Shown: positions 38,911 through 48,389, counted from the first letter of the stretch. The stretch: 64,000 nucleotides of DNA from Heyndrickxia vini (GCF_016772275.1 NZ_CP065425.1:1216001-1280000), one strand, 5' to 3'. The notes: generated by a model not told the origin, from the sequence alone. Program-made: numbers and translations.

Positions 38911-39254
38911 AAAAATTCCCTCCATATCATATAATTTCAATTCCATAATATCACATCCGAAATCATGTAATCTATTGTTTGCATTTTGCACATCGTTTTT
39001 GGAATTTTTCTAAGTTTCATTTTTCCTAAATAGATATTGAAAAAGAACTGTAAAAGGAATATTATTAAGTGTGGATATTATTAATTTTTTATGACAATTA
39101 TTAAGTGGGGCTTCGTTAATAATGCGGTTAGTTTAACAAAGCCTTATTTTACTATGTATTCATTAGTGAAATAAATCACAAATGTTTTTTTCATATTTAT
39201 GGTGGTAACATATAAATACCATCACTAAAAAAATTAAAAGGTGGAATTGATACT
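38911..39254. promoter_or_regulatory. yumC/yumB divergent control region
   Basis: 344 nt without an ORF. It holds the repeat ATTATTAAGTG twice (39061, 39097). The second copy forms a dyad ATTATTAA/TTAATAAT (39097-39123). A weak TTAGTT-TACTAT promoter pair (about 39129-39156) and the Rex-like site follow. Confidence 0.5.
39164..39181. promoter_or_regulatory. Rex-like operator upstream of yumB
   Basis: TAGTGAAATAAATCACAA matches the Rex-type palindrome TTGTGAAATATTTCACAA at 15 of 18 positions, with intact GTGA/TCAC half-sites. Rex represses NADH dehydrogenase in B. subtilis when NADH/NAD is low. Confidence 0.6.
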
Positions 39255-40472
39255 GTGAGAAAGCCAAGAGTTGTTGTTTTGGGTGCAGGTTATGGTGGAT
39301 TAATGACTGTAACTCGTTTACAAAAATTATTAGGGACGAATGATGCTGAGATAATCTTAATCAATAAAAATAAATATCACTATGAAACGACATGGCTTCA
39401 TGAAGCATCTGCAGGTACTCTTCATCATGATCGAGTACGTTATGATATTAAAAATGTAATTAATCCCGCTAAAGTTGAATTTATACAAGCTACTATTGAA
39501 AAAGTGATTCCGGAAGAAAAGAAAGTAATTCTAGAAAATGCTGAAGTAGAGTATGATTATTTAGTTATTTCTCTTGGTTCTGATTCGGAAACATTTGGCA
39601 TTAAAGGTTTAGACAAATATGCATTTGCCATCACAAATGTGAATGCGGCAAGACAAATTCGTGAACATATTGAATATCAATTCGCAACTTACAATACAGA
39701 AGTAGAAAAAGATGAAAAACGTTTATCTATCGTTGTAGGTGGTGCTGGATTTACAGGTATCGAATTTTTAGGTGAATTAACTAATCGTATTCCTGGATTA
39801 TGTGAAGAGTATGATATTGATCCTAAAAAAGTAAGAATTACTTGTATTGAGGCTTCCCCTATGGTATTGCCACAATTTGATCGTGACCTTGTCAACTATG
39901 CGATCTCATTACTTGAAAGTAAAGGGGTAGAATTCCATATCGGTAATTCAGTTCAAGAAGTTACAGAAGATGGAGTATTCTTCGGTAAAAAAGGTGAGGA
40001 ACCGGAGGAAATAAAAGCTGGAACTGTTATTTGGTCAGCAGGAGTTCGCGGCAACTCTGTCATTGATAAATCTGGGTTTGAAACGATGCGTGGACGGGTT
40101 AAAGTTAACGATGACCTGCGTATTCCGGGTTATGAAGATATTTTTGTCATTGGTGACTGCTCACTAATTATTAATGAAGAAATTAATCGTCCATATCCAC
40201 CTACTGCCCAAATTGCGATGCAACATGGTGAAGTTTGTGCACGAAATGTGGCGAAGCTAGTACAAGGCAAAAACGATCTTGAAAACTTTTCTTTTGATGA
40301 TAAGGGTACTGTTTGTTCGCTTGGTGAAGATGATGCAATTGGAGTTGTATTCGGGAAGAAAATCAAGGGAACGAAAGCTTCAGTTATGAAAAAAGTAATT
40401 GATAATCGTGCATTATTTATGGTCGGTGGTCCTTCACTAGTGATGAAAAAAGGTAAATTTAAATTATTATAA
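39255..40472 (+). CDS. yumB: Type II NADH dehydrogenase (YumB)
   Basis: 405-aa peripheral membrane flavoprotein that oxidises NADH and reduces menaquinone. FAD motif [15 protein letters not shown] motif [13 protein letters not shown], and the family DIFVIGDCS and [14 protein letters not shown] start after AAGGTGG. A Rex-like dyad lies about 75 bp upstream. It closes with a terminator. Confidence 0.93.
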   Translation: MRKPRVVVLGAGYGGLMTVTRLQKLLGTNDAEIILINKNKYHYETTWLHEASAGTLHHDRVRYDIKNVINPAKVEFIQATIEKVIPEEKKVILENAEVEYDYLVISLGSDSETFGIKGLDKYAFAITNVNAARQIREHIEYQFATYNTEVEKDEKRLSIVVGGAGFTGIEFLGELTNRIPGLCEEYDIDPKKVRITCIEASPMVLPQFDRDLVNYAISLLESKGVEFHIGNSVQEVTEDGVFFGKKGEEPEEIKAGTVIWSAGVRGNSVIDKSGFETMRGRVKVNDDLRIPGYEDIFVIGDCSLIINEEINRPYPPTAQIAMQHGEVCARNVAKLVQGKNDLENFSFDDKGTVCSLGEDDAIGVVFGKKIKGTKASVMKKVIDNRALFMVGGPSLVMKKGKFKLL

Positions 40473-40481
40473 TATGCAAAG

Positions 40482-40510
40482 AAAAGATGGAGGCAATTTA
40501 TCCATCTTTT
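40482..40510 (+). terminator. Terminator of yumB
   Basis: AAAAGATGGA/TCCATCTTTT, 10-bp perfect stem, then TTTG. Confidence 0.85.
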
Positions 40511-40675
40511 TTTGTTTTTGAAAAATTCAGAAATAAAGAGTTATAGAAAGATAAAAGATGAAAAGGGACTATTGTATGCGTTTTCTTCCCTCGATTTGCT
40601 TGTTTACCAATTGGATAAAAGATGATATATTATCAGAAAATTGAGAAATAAAATTCAGACGAGGAGTTGAGTAAA

Positions 40676-40798
40676 ATGAAGATGGCGACTGCGGAGAATA
40701 AAACATGCACATATTGTTCTGGAAAAGGTTACTTTCAACTCATTTTAGGCGGTTCTGAAACTTGTCCGTGTTGTGATGGAACAGGTAAGAAAAAATAG
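40676..40798 (+). CDS. yuiA: YuiA family small zinc-finger protein
   Basis: 40-aa peptide with two DnaJ-type half fingers, CTYCSGKGYF and CPCCDGTGKK, and a basic tail. It is the size and sequence of B. subtilis YuiA, which also sits between yumB and yuiB. ATG after GAGGAG. It likely binds Zn; the function is unknown. Confidence 0.88.
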   Translation: MKMATAENKTCTYCSGKGYFQLILGGSETCPCCDGTGKKK

Positions 40799-40816
40799 AA
40801 GAATGATAATATAGAT

Positions 40817-40843
40817 TGGGCCCTTAAAAGGGGCCTTTTTATT
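40817..40843 (+). terminator. Terminator of yuiA
   Basis: GGGCCCTTAAAAGGGGCC region (GGCCC/GGGGCC stem) followed by TTTTTATTTTT. Confidence 0.75.
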
Positions 40844-40999
40844 TTTACTCGGCTTTTTCAAAATGTTTGTTCTCAAAATGTTCATTTCTTTCCTAGCACT
40901 TTTATTGACTGGCTTATGAACATTAAGTACACTTGAAATTAGTGTATAATGGACTAGGTTTCGTTTGAAAGAAATGAATTTTTGGAGGTACGTGTTCGA

Positions 41000-41323
41000 A
41001 TGCATATGGCATTACCGGTTTTAATTATTTCGATGTTATTATTTTTTGTCCTTTTCTTCGGCATCGGTTTCATTTTAAATATGCTATTAAGAATGACATG
41101 GTTAATGGCAATCGTTTATCCAATCGTAGCAATTTTGATTATTGATAATGTGCGCTTCTTAGAGTATTTCACTAATTCAAGTCATGCTTTTCATGAATTA
41201 GGAAAAAAAATAACTGCCTTATTAGCGCCTGACATTCTGATTTTATTAAGTGGTTTTATAGGTGCAATCGTAGCTGGTGTAGTTATGAAAATATTACGCA
41301 AAAAAGGTTATCGCATGTTTTAA
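41000..41323 (+). CDS. yuiB: YuiB family membrane protein
   Basis: 107-aa integral membrane protein with three TM segments (about residues 3-26, 30-50 and 75-97). It matches B. subtilis YuiB in size and neighbourhood. ATG 41000 lies 11 nt after GGAGG; in-frame TTG 40982 overlaps the ribosome-binding site. The function is unknown. Confidence 0.85.
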   Translation: MHMALPVLIISMLLFFVLFFGIGFILNMLLRMTWLMAIVYPIVAILIIDNVRFLEYFTNSSHAFHELGKKITALLAPDILILLSGFIGAIVAGVVMKILRKKGYRMF

Positions 41324-41335
41324 CATTCTATTATT

Positions 41336-41354
41336 AAAGCCTCTCACAGGCTTT
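41336..41354 (+). terminator. Terminator of yuiB
   Basis: AAAGCCT/AGGCTTT stem, 5-nt loop, T-run. Confidence 0.8.
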
Positions 41355-41469
41355 TTTTTATTTAATAGATATATATTCCGACTTGGCGGAATTTTTAGTT
41401 TTTTATCCTTCCGATGAATATTTCAAATCGTTTTGGGAAAGGAATAGATTTGGGAGGAGTGGAAAAACT

Positions 41470-42186
41470 ATGTATATGAAAAAAATATTAAGGCGTTTTC
41501 TTATGACAATTTTATTTATAGGTGCAGTGTTAGCGACATTTCAATCGATTTCTGGGGTAAAGGCTGAATCCCTAGAGTCGGGTATGATTTATGAGTCGGA
41601 TGTAAAAATTTCAAATAGCCTTCAAAAGGCAGTTCGTAATTTAAGTAGTAAATCAATGGGTTTGGCATTAAAATCATTGAAAAAATCGGCGGTAACAACA
41701 ACACAAATTTCATCAAGTGAATCAGTAAAAGGTTCAATACCAACATTAGAAAAAGCGATAAATTGGTCAAAATATCCTACAAAGGAAGTAGTGGCGACCG
41801 GCTATACAGCAGGTGTTGAATCAACTGGAAAAAATCCAAATGATCCGCAATATGGTATTACATATTCAGGCGTAAAAGTAAAAAGAGATTTATATTCAAC
41901 GATTGCAGCTGACACAAATGTATTTCCGATAGGTTCTATTCTTTTTATTCCAGGCTATGGATATGGAGTAGTGGCGGATACGGGATCTGCTATAAAAGGA
42001 AATAGATTAGACCTATATTATGAAACGGTTAAAGATGTTTATGAGCAATGGGGAAAAAAGAGTGTAAAAGTTTATATTGTTGAAGTAGGTAAAGGAAAAT
42101 TAACTGAAAAAGAACTCACGAAACTAAATGAAGATAAGGCCATGCAAGTATTTAGGCAGCAATATATTAAAACAAAATTAGAATAG
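41470..42186 (+). CDS. yuiC: Secreted 3D-domain protein YuiC
   Basis: 238-aa exported protein with a signal peptide ([18 protein letters not shown]) and a C-terminal 3D domain with the three Asp motif ([32 protein letters not shown]). Family members are muralytic-transglycosylase-like stationary-phase survival proteins; YuiC of B. subtilis is one of them. ATG 41470 follows GGAGGAG. Confidence 0.9.
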   Translation: MYMKKILRRFLMTILFIGAVLATFQSISGVKAESLESGMIYESDVKISNSLQKAVRNLSSKSMGLALKSLKKSAVTTTQISSSESVKGSIPTLEKAINWSKYPTKEVVATGYTAGVESTGKNPNDPQYGITYSGVKVKRDLYSTIAADTNVFPIGSILFIPGYGYGVVADTGSAIKGNRLDLYYETVKDVYEQWGKKSVKVYIVEVGKGKLTEKELTKLNEDKAMQVFRQQYIKTKLE

Positions 42187-42190
42187 ATTG

Positions 42191-42217
42191 AGGTGGGCTG
42201 ATTATGTCAGCCCACCT
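42191..42217 (+). terminator. Terminator of yuiC
   Basis: AGGTGGGCTGA/TCAGCCCACCT, 11-bp perfect stem, 5-nt loop, then TACATTTTTT. Confidence 0.85.
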
Positions 42218-42317
42218 TACATTTTTTAGGACTTTTCGAAATAGATATAATTTTTGAATTGTGATAAATGTTATTATAGAAGTTTTTCGCTATAATAAAC
42301 AATGGAGGTGTTTTAGG

Positions 42318-43820
42318 ATGTTTAATATTATTAGTTCGAATCCTTTTAATGAGAGTCAGGAATGTCTTTTAGTTGGCTTAAAAGATACTTCGGAAAAGTT
42401 TTCTGGTATTTTAACAGATTTGGATGGTAAATTTGAAAACGGTTTGACAGAGCTTGTTAAATCAGGTGATATATCTGCAAAATTAAAGCAAATTTCAAAA
42501 GTACATACGTTAGGAAAAATTGCTACTAAACGATTAGTATTTATCGGTTTAGGAAAAGAGAAAGACTTAGAGTTTGACGCAATAAAAGAGGCGTTTGGAA
42601 AGGCATTCAAATTTGTAAATAAGAGTCGATTACAATCAGCAGCTGTCGCCCTTGATACATTTGTAACAGAATCTCTTTCTCACGAGGAGGTGGCAAATGC
42701 ATTAAGTGAAGCATTGGCATTAGCCACTTATGAATTTGCTGGATATAAACAAAAATCAAATGAACCTGAGAAGAAAATCGAACAATTAAGTATTTTTACG
42801 GAAGCAGACAAAGAGGAGATTGAGGCAGCATTGACTGTGGGGTATGCTTATGGGAAGGCTACAAACTCTGCACGTACACTAGTCAATCTTCCCGGAAATA
42901 TGTTAACAGCTACAGATCTAGCTCAATATGCTGCAGAAGTAGCAAAAAAATATGAATTTGAAGTAGAAATACTTGAAAAAGAGGAAATGGAAAAATTGGG
43001 GATGGGTGCTTTTTTAGCTGTTAACCAAGGATCCACAGAACCTCCAAAAATGATTGTGCTAAAATATCAAGGGAAAGAAGAATGGAAAGATGTTATCGGT
43101 CTCGTCGGCAAAGGAGTTACCTTTGATACTGGCGGGTATTCATTAAAAACAAAAACCGGTATCGTTGGAATGAAAACGGACATGGGTGGTGCTGCAGCTG
43201 TTCTAGGTGCAATGGAGATCATTGGTGAACTAAGACCAGAGCAAAACGTTGTAGCGGTCATTCCTTCCACAGACAATATGATTAGTGGTTCCGCATTTAA
43301 GCCAGATGATGTGATTACATCTATGAGTGGAAAGACAATTGAAGTATTAAATACCGATGCTGAAGGCAGATTAGCCCTAGCAGACGCTATTACTTATGCA
43401 AAACATCATGGAGCTAATTATTTGGTTGATGTTGCTACATTGACAGGTGGTGTCATTACTGCACTTGGCCTTGATAAAACAGGTGCTTTAACGAACCATG
43501 AAGAATTTTTTGAACAAGTATTAGAGGCATCCAGTGAATCGGGTGAATTTATTTGGCGCTTGCCATTAACGGAAAACGATAAAAAACGGGTTCGTGGAAG
43601 CAAAATTGCAGATTTAAATAATTCCCCAGGCAGTGAAGGCCATGCAATTATGGGAGGAGCTTTTGTCGGAGAATTTGCAGAAGATACTCCATGGGTACAT
43701 TTAGATATTGCTGGGACAGCTGTTACAAGTAAGGAATACGATTTAGGGCCATCTGGTGCAACCGGAGTTATGGTACGTACATTAGCACTACTTGTGGAAA
43801 GATTTGAACCAATCAAATAA
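42318..43820 (+). CDS. pepA: Leucyl aminopeptidase PepA (YuiE)
   Basis: M17 metallo-aminopeptidase of 500 aa. The catalytic half holds [27 protein letters not shown] and the signature [12 protein letters not shown]. The N-terminal macro-like domain spans about residues 1-170. ATG 42318 after GGAGGTG is chosen over a start at 42261. Monocistronic with its own terminator. Confidence 0.95.
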   Translation: MFNIISSNPFNESQECLLVGLKDTSEKFSGILTDLDGKFENGLTELVKSGDISAKLKQISKVHTLGKIATKRLVFIGLGKEKDLEFDAIKEAFGKAFKFVNKSRLQSAAVALDTFVTESLSHEEVANALSEALALATYEFAGYKQKSNEPEKKIEQLSIFTEADKEEIEAALTVGYAYGKATNSARTLVNLPGNMLTATDLAQYAAEVAKKYEFEVEILEKEEMEKLGMGAFLAVNQGSTEPPKMIVLKYQGKEEWKDVIGLVGKGVTFDTGGYSLKTKTGIVGMKTDMGGAAAVLGAMEIIGELRPEQNVVAVIPSTDNMISGSAFKPDDVITSMSGKTIEVLNTDAEGRLALADAITYAKHHGANYLVDVATLTGGVITALGLDKTGALTNHEEFFEQVLEASSESGEFIWRLPLTENDKKRVRGSKIADLNNSPGSEGHAIMGGAFVGEFAEDTPWVHLDIAGTAVTSKEYDLGPSGATGVMVRTLALLVERFEPIK

Positions 43821-43830
43821 TCCTATTTCA

Positions 43831-43856
43831 AAAAAACCGTATGATTACGGTTTTTT
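43831..43856 (+). terminator. Terminator of pepA
   Basis: AAAAAACCGTA/TACGGTTTTTT, 11-bp perfect stem, 4-nt loop, T-run. Confidence 0.9.
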
Positions 43857-43994
43857 TTTGATGAAAAATCAGTATGTGACCTCTCTCATATATTTGGGCA
43901 GTTAAAAGCCTATCCAAAATCACGTTTGCCCATGCCATTCGCCCTTAACTCGCATAAAAAGATAAAGAGTGTCTTTAAAAAGGAGGTATACCTA

Positions 43995-44243
43995 ATGTAT
44001 TATTATCGACAGGCACCAGTCCCTCAAAATTATAGAATGTTTCCTTTTCTTTTTGGCGCCCCATTAGTAGGGGGATTTATTGGCGGGCTTATTGGTGGTG
44101 GAATAAGTAGTGCGTTTTTTAGACCGCGTCCTTATCCATATCCACAACCATACCCGCAGCCGTATCCGTATCCACAACCATATCCATACCCGCAATATGG
44201 GGGTTACGGCGCGAATGCATCCCCATATGTACCATACAGATAA
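43995..44243 (+). CDS. Small Gly-zipper and PYPQ-repeat protein
   Basis: 82-aa protein starting MYYYRQAPVPQ, with one hydrophobic glycine-rich segment (GGFIGGLIGGGIS) and a C-terminal low-complexity tract of PYPYPQ/PYPQ repeats ending YGGYGANASPYVPYR. AAAGGAGG precedes the ATG. It is not recognised. It resembles small surface or coat-associated proteins of spores, and a probable spore gene lies convergently next to it. Confidence 0.7.
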   Translation: MYYYRQAPVPQNYRMFPFLFGAPLVGGFIGGLIGGGISSAFFRPRPYPYPQPYPQPYPYPQPYPYPQYGGYGANASPYVPYR

Positions 44244-44256
44244 TATTCAGAACCTG

Positions 44257-44278
44257 AGCTCTTCGATTTCGAAGAGCT
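44257..44278. terminator. Terminator after the PYPQ-repeat gene
   Basis: AGCTCTTCG/CGAAGAGCT, 9-bp perfect stem, 4-nt loop, T-run. Could serve both convergent genes. Confidence 0.85.
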
Positions 44279-44295
44279 TTTTTCAATTTTCATTT

Positions 44296-44670
44296 TTATT
44301 GTCCCCAGCGAATTTTTAATTGAAGCAGGCAACAATTTGGTTCACTTTGGCTATTTGAAAAGTTTAAAACGAGACCGCTTGGAGTAAAGCGGATTTCTGG
44401 TATTGTTTTTACACCAATACTAGAAATCATTTTTTTTACCTCAATTAACTTAGATTGTTGGGCAAAAGTCATTAGTCTTTTAGAAAAATCTTCGGAGTTT
44501 GATATTTTTTCAACTATTTTTTCAGCGTCTTTTAAGATAGATAACGTTTTGGTGGCGGATTGTTTAAACAAAGTTGTGTTTACTGGCTGATATTGACGGG
44601 GGTTATAAAAAGGAATTGGTTGATAAGGGATAGGGGGATACATCGGATGATTTGGATAATTTCGGTTCAA
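44296..44670 (-). CDS. Probable sporulation protein (YuzC-like)
   Basis: 124-aa protein with a Pro/Tyr-rich N-terminus (MYPPIPYQPIPFYNPRQYQP), a helical middle and the C-terminal TPSGLVLNFS...CCLLQLKIRWG. This layout recalls B. subtilis YuzC, a sporulation-specific protein, but the assignment is from memory. A GGAGGGGA Shine-Dalgarno precedes the ATG on the minus strand. Function unknown. Confidence 0.55.
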   Translation of the reverse strand: MNRNYPNHPMYPPIPYQPIPFYNPRQYQPVNTTLFKQSATKTLSILKDAEKIVEKISNSEDFSKRLMTFAQQSKLIEVKKMISSIGVKTIPEIRFTPSGLVLNFSNSQSEPNCCLLQLKIRWGQ

Positions 44671-44764
44671 AGTAATCGTCCCCTCCTAAAAAGTTAATTT
44701 ATCTTCCTTTTCACAATATGCTGAAAGACCAGTAGTATGTGTTGCTAAATTTTTATTATGATAC

Positions 44765-44806
44765 TAATATTCAAGAAGGATTATAAGGAATACTTCTTGA
44801 ATATTA
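44765..44806 (+). promoter_or_regulatory. 14-bp perfect hairpin in the leader of the thioesterase gene
   Basis: TAATATTCAAGAAG (44765-44778)/CTTCTTGAATATTA (44793-44806), 14-nt loop, ending 6 nt before the AAGGGGGAAA ribosome-binding site. There is no T-run, so it is unlikely to be a terminator. It could be an operator or an mRNA-stabilising stem. Confidence 0.6.
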
Positions 44807-44824
44807 AGATAAGGGGGAAAGACA

Positions 44825-45208
44825 ATGGATTACAAAAACACATTAATTGGGACGCTTGGAATTGAGTTTGTAGAAATTAGTAAAGGAAATGTAATTGCTA
44901 CAATGCCTGTGAATGAACGAACAAAACAGCCATTCGGGTATTTGCATGGAGGGGCATCCGTTGCTCTGGCTGAAACCGTAGCTAGTGTTGGTGCAGCAGC
45001 AATTATTGATCCGGAAAGTGAAATATGTTTTGGTTTGGAAATAAACGCGAATCATATCAGATCTAAGCGAGATGGTATAGTCACCGCTTTTGCTGAAGCT
45101 GTTCATGTTGGCAAGAGTACACATGTATGGGAAATCAAAATTAAAGATGAAGAAGACCGGCTCATCTGTACGTCACGATGCACAATGGCAGTTGTACCAA
45201 AAAAATAA
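44825..45208 (+). CDS. Hotdog-fold thioesterase (PaaI/YuxO-like)
   Basis: 127-aa acyl-CoA thioesterase of the PaaI/YdiI group with the active-site stretch GYLHGGASVALAETVAS. In B. subtilis the related yuxO lies in this chromosomal region. AAGGGGG precedes the ATG, below a 14-bp hairpin. Substrate unknown; the YdiI subgroup acts on aromatic-acyl or DHNA-type CoA esters. Confidence 0.88.
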   Translation: MDYKNTLIGTLGIEFVEISKGNVIATMPVNERTKQPFGYLHGGASVALAETVASVGAAAIIDPESEICFGLEINANHIRSKRDGIVTAFAEAVHVGKSTHVWEIKIKDEEDRLICTSRCTMAVVPKK

Positions 45209-45241
45209 CCTACAAGTGAATGACACTTGTAGGTTATTTTT
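45201..45241. terminator. Bidirectional terminator, thioesterase / MFS exporter
   Basis: AAAAATAACCTACAAGTG/CACTTGTAGGTTATTTTT, 18-bp perfect stem, 5-nt loop. Confidence 0.92.
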
Positions 45242-46455
45242 TAGTAGCCTTCTTTTAACTGATGTCGATCGTGCTTGATACTGTAAAGCAGCATGCAGAA
45301 CGCAAATAAAAATAACGCGCTAGTCACATAAAATACGGAAGATATCCCGCTAAATCCTGAAATTAGCCCACCTAAGACTGGACCTATGACATTTCCCAGA
45401 AAGCGGAAACTTTGATTATATCCAAGTACTTCCCCTTGCATTTCAAGTGGTGCTTCTCGGCGAATAAAGGCAGTGATACTTGGAAGCATTCCACCGATAG
45501 CCATTCCAAAAAAGAAACGGAAAATGACTAGTTCCCAAAGTTGGTTGGCTAGTGCTTGGGGAATGATAAATATAGAAGCAAGTACGAGTAAACACATTAA
45601 TACCTTTTCATGGCCGATTTTATCCCCAAGTTTCCCCCATTGACGTGTCATTAATAAATTACCGAAACCGGTAGCGGAAAATGCCATACCGGCTAACAAT
45701 GCGACGCTTCCTGCACTGCTTAATTGACTCACATAAAGGGCGAGTAGTGGTTGAATACTAAAGTTTGCAACTTGAATAAGCAGCGCGATAATCATTACAG
45801 TAATTAAAATGCGATGATTAAAAATTCTTTTTAATACGTCTTTGCGGCTGAAATCTTTTTGACCTTGTTTGGCTATTCTTGCCTTCTTGTTCTCAACAAT
45901 ACCGAATAGTACGCCGGTTGTGGCAATGATGATGGAAATAGAGGTAATAATAAATGTGTACTTAAAGCCGAATGAGTCAGCCATTGCACCACCAATTAAT
46001 GGTCCGAATAAAGTTCCAGAAACGGTTCCCATTTGCAGCGTTCCTAAAACCTTCCCGGCACTTTCTTTAGGTGTTTGGGATGAAATAAGAGCAATGGATG
46101 TTGGTATAAATCCAGTCACGATTCCCATCATAAATCTTAAAATGAATAGACCTATTACATGGTGCATCATTCCCATAAAAAAGATACTGACGGCAATCCC
46201 ATATCCAGTAATTAATAGAATTGGTTTAAATCCATACCGATCACCAAATCTTCCCCAAATTGGAGAAATGAAAAAAGCCACCAAAAAGGTCACTCCAAAA
46301 ACAAATCCTGCCCATCTTTGTACATATTCATCACTATAATTTCCGAACGATTCGATGTATAAAGAAAGGAAGGGCATGATCATTGTTGTGCTTGCACCGA
46401 CTAAGAAGTTGCAAATCCACATAATCAGTAAATTACGTTTTTCGTTATTAATCAA
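45241..46455 (-). CDS. MFS multidrug exporter (DHA1 type, YuxJ-like)
   Basis: Twelve-TM major facilitator of about 404 aa, with the loop 2-3 motif GRFGDRYGFKPILLITG and the TM5 antiporter motif C region (GTLFGPLIGGAMADSFG). Likely a proton-coupled efflux pump. The frame opens at GTG 46461, which abuts the AAGAAG ribosome-binding site; TTG 46455 is better spaced. By location it could be YuxJ. Substrate unknown. Confidence 0.85.
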   Translation of the reverse strand: MINNEKRNLLIMWICNFLVGASTTMIMPFLSLYIESFGNYSDEYVQRWAGFVFGVTFLVAFFISPIWGRFGDRYGFKPILLITGYGIAVSIFFMGMMHHVIGLFILRFMMGIVTGFIPTSIALISSQTPKESAGKVLGTLQMGTVSGTLFGPLIGGAMADSFGFKYTFIITSISIIIATTGVLFGIVENKKARIAKQGQKDFSRKDVLKRIFNHRILITVMIIALLIQVANFSIQPLLALYVSQLSSAGSVALLAGMAFSATGFGNLLMTRQWGKLGDKIGHEKVLMCLLVLASIFIIPQALANQLWELVIFRFFFGMAIGGMLPSITAFIRREAPLEMQGEVLGYNQSFRFLGNVIGPVLGGLISGFSGISSVFYVTSALFLFAFCMLLYSIKHDRHQLKEGY

Positions 46456-46510
46456 AGACACCTTCTTTTTTGGCTATTTTCGTATAGGTTGTTGTAGGAA
46501 ATAATGAAAT

Positions 46511-46650
46511 GAACCGTTCCTTTCCGCTACAGGCACTTGCTTTTTCGCGGTGCTACGATGAGCCTCCTCGTCGCTTCGCTCCTGCGGGGTCTCATCTGTC
46601 CAGCTGATCCCGCAGGAGTCAAGTGCCTTCCGCTCCAATTCACTCTGTGC
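46511..46650 (+). repeat. GC-rich interspersed palindromic repeat, class 1 copy c
   Basis: Nearly identical to copy d over CCGTTCCTTTCCGCTACAGG, GCGGGGTCTCATCTGTCCAG and AAGTGCCTTCCGCTCCAATC. The internal inverted repeat GGCACTTG/CAAGTGCC spans the element. It lies upstream of the MFS gene. Confidence 0.85.
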
Positions 46651-46843
46651 TTATAACAGCAACAATCTTTTAGAAAAGAGCCTTTTATTTTTAATAACTT
46701 TCGTTTTTCTAATATTTAGTTTACCTAAATATTATATTGATATTTTCTAAAATTTCAACTATGAAAAAGCCCTTTTATTTTTTTGAAACCGCTTTAACTG
46801 TTGTGTTAATGGGAAGGGGACGGGCAATAAAAAAATAAAAAAA

Positions 46844-46864
46844 GAGATGATTCGTCATCATCTC
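46844..46864 (-). terminator. Terminator of kapB
   Basis: GAGATGAT/ATCATCTC, 5-nt loop. The minus-strand tail is TTTTTTTATTTTTTTATT. Confidence 0.82.
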
Positions 46865-46870
46865 CACACG

Positions 46871-47266
46871 TTAGTTATTCCATGTAATAGTGTACATCAA
46901 TTCGTATTCTCGCTGGATGCTTCTTAAGCTCTCTATACTTTTTGCGTTAAAATCAGTTTCTTCAGCGGTAAGGTCGTTTATCATTTTCTCGACAGATTGT
47001 TTTAAAGAATCATTATATTTAGGGACATCTCCATCATAAGGTTTGACCATTTTTAATGGGATATTCGATTGTTCTCTGTATGCTAAAGCTTTTCTTTCGT
47101 GAAAAAAGGCAACGTCTGTTTCTTTCGGATGATGCAAATCCCCTTGCATTGGGTGTTTTAAAACAGCCAGCGTTCTGACAACATAATGATCAGGATATAT
47201 GCCTGTAATTTCACCTATGTATTTTCCTGTTTTATTAAAAAAGGTTACTATTTGTTCTAATTCCAT
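46871..47266 (-). CDS. kapB: Kinase-associated protein KapB
   Basis: 131-aa KapB-family protein (KTGKYIGEITGIYPDHYVVR, HPMQGDLHHPKETDVAFFHE, ERKALAYREQSNIP). In B. subtilis KapB supports KinB signalling into the sporulation phosphorelay. No signal peptide or lipobox is visible, so it is not a classical lipoprotein, and no kinB is adjacent. ATG 47266 lies 9 nt after AAGGAGG; the ATG at 47272 is too close. Confidence 0.9.
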   Translation of the reverse strand: MELEQIVTFFNKTGKYIGEITGIYPDHYVVRTLAVLKHPMQGDLHHPKETDVAFFHERKALAYREQSNIPLKMVKPYDGDVPKYNDSLKQSVEKMINDLTAEETDFNAKSIESLRSIQREYELMYTITWNN

Positions 47267-47426
47267 AATCATCTACCTCCTTATGACTATTATGATGGAC
47301 AATAAACAAAATGAAAAGAAAAGAAGATGAAAGTTGCATCAAGGGATGTGAATTTAGTAAAGTAGGTGAAGGAAGATATGTATTATCATAAATAAATTTT
47401 AAATCATACATAAAGGAGTATATTAA

Positions 47427-48020
47427 ATGACATATCCACAGCTTACTAATGAAGTATTAGAAAACGAAAAGGTAATTGAAATGCAAACCAATATGGGGAA
47501 CATTAAAATTAAATTATTCCCAGAACTAGCACCTAAAACAGTTGAAAACTTTGTAAAGCACAGTCAAGATGGTTACTATGAAGGCGTTACTTTCCACCGC
47601 ATTATTAACGGATTTATGATTCAAGGCGGCGACCCGCAAGGTAACGGTACAGGTGGAGAAAGTATTTACGGAGCTCCATTTGAAGATGAATTTTCTCAAC
47701 AATTATTTAATTTCCGTGGTGCACTATCAATGGCAAATGCTGGTCCAAACACAAACGGCAGTCAATTCTTTATCGTACAAAGTGTGGCAGTTGATCCAAG
47801 AATGAAAGGCCAAATGGAAAGAGCGGGATACCCAGAAGAAGTGATTAATGCATATATGGAAAACGGGGGAACTCCACATTTAGATTTCCGCCACACAGTA
47901 TTTGGTCATGTAATTGAAGGTATGGATATTGTAGATAAAATTGCTGAAGTAAAAACGGATATGCAAGACCGTCCAGTTCAATTTGATGTTGTTATTGAAA
48001 AAATAAATGTATTGAAATAA
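47427..48020 (+). CDS. ppiB: Cyclophilin-type peptidyl-prolyl isomerase
   Basis: 197-aa cyclophilin, longer than the 143-aa B. subtilis PpiB because of an insert (about residues 125-155, [20 protein letters not shown]). The active-site signature includes [20 protein letters not shown] and [19 protein letters not shown]. No signal peptide, so cytosolic. AAAGGAG precedes the ATG. Confidence 0.93.
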   Translation: MTYPQLTNEVLENEKVIEMQTNMGNIKIKLFPELAPKTVENFVKHSQDGYYEGVTFHRIINGFMIQGGDPQGNGTGGESIYGAPFEDEFSQQLFNFRGALSMANAGPNTNGSQFFIVQSVAVDPRMKGQMERAGYPEEVINAYMENGGTPHLDFRHTVFGHVIEGMDIVDKIAEVKTDMQDRPVQFDVVIEKINVLK

Positions 48021-48024
48021 TGTG

Positions 48025-48046
48025 AAGCTGTCCAATTGGGCAGCTT
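48025..48046 (+). terminator. Terminator of ppiB
   Basis: AAGCTGTCC/GGGCAGCTT with one T-G pair, followed by TTCTG. Modest T-tract. Confidence 0.65.
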
Positions 48047-48139
48047 TTCTGTAATAATTTTGTCAAATTAAGCAATTGGTTTTAGCTTATGAATATTGGT
48101 ATACTAGTAGTAGAAGTTTTATAAGAAAGGGAGTTTCAC

Positions 48140-48343
48140 ATGTTAAACTCTTTAAATATTTTCATACTAAATTTGTTTCTTTATTTTCCAGAAGATAAAA
48201 GAGAATATATTCCCGCATTTATCTCGTTTTCTATCTTTATGGTTCTATGCATATTAACGTTTATGTTTATTCTTAGAGTAAATAAAAAACAACTAAAGAA
48301 AGCGAAGGAATTTGAAGAAAAAGTTAAAGATACACTAAAATAA
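48140..48343 (+). CDS. Small single-TM membrane protein
   Basis: 67-aa protein: hydrophobic start, TM segment about residues 26-47 (IPAFISFSIFMVLCILTFMF) and a basic/acidic amphipathic tail (VNKKQLKKAKEFEEKVKDTL) likely cytoplasmic and coiled. AAAGGGAG precedes the ATG. A TTGGTT-18-TATACT promoter (48079-48108) and its own terminator make it an independent unit. Not recognised. Confidence 0.7.
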   Translation: MLNSLNIFILNLFLYFPEDKREYIPAFISFSIFMVLCILTFMFILRVNKKQLKKAKEFEEKVKDTLK

Positions 48344-48349
48344 TGGATG

Positions 48350-48374
48350 AGCCAATTCAACTAAAGGATTGGCT
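48350..48374 (+). terminator. Terminator of the small membrane gene
   Basis: AGCCAAT/ATTGGCT, 11-nt loop, then TTTACTTTT. Confidence 0.75.
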
Positions 48375-48389
48375 TTTACTTTTAGCTAA

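Noticed and set aside
43418..43816. 132-aa minus-strand ORF opposite pepA
   Set aside because: Mirror of the conserved catalytic half of pepA, with low-complexity Ser/Pro-rich translation typical of antisense frames.
44130..44205. Short repeated units (CCATATCCATACCCGCAG-like) suggesting a small CRISPR or minisatellite
   Set aside because: They are in-frame codons for a PYPYPQ low-complexity tract of an 82-aa protein with its own ribosome-binding site and terminator; no repeat-spacer pattern.
45869..46339. 156-aa plus-strand ORF within the MFS exporter region
   Set aside because: Antisense to a well-supported 12-TM transporter; no ribosome-binding site or family features.
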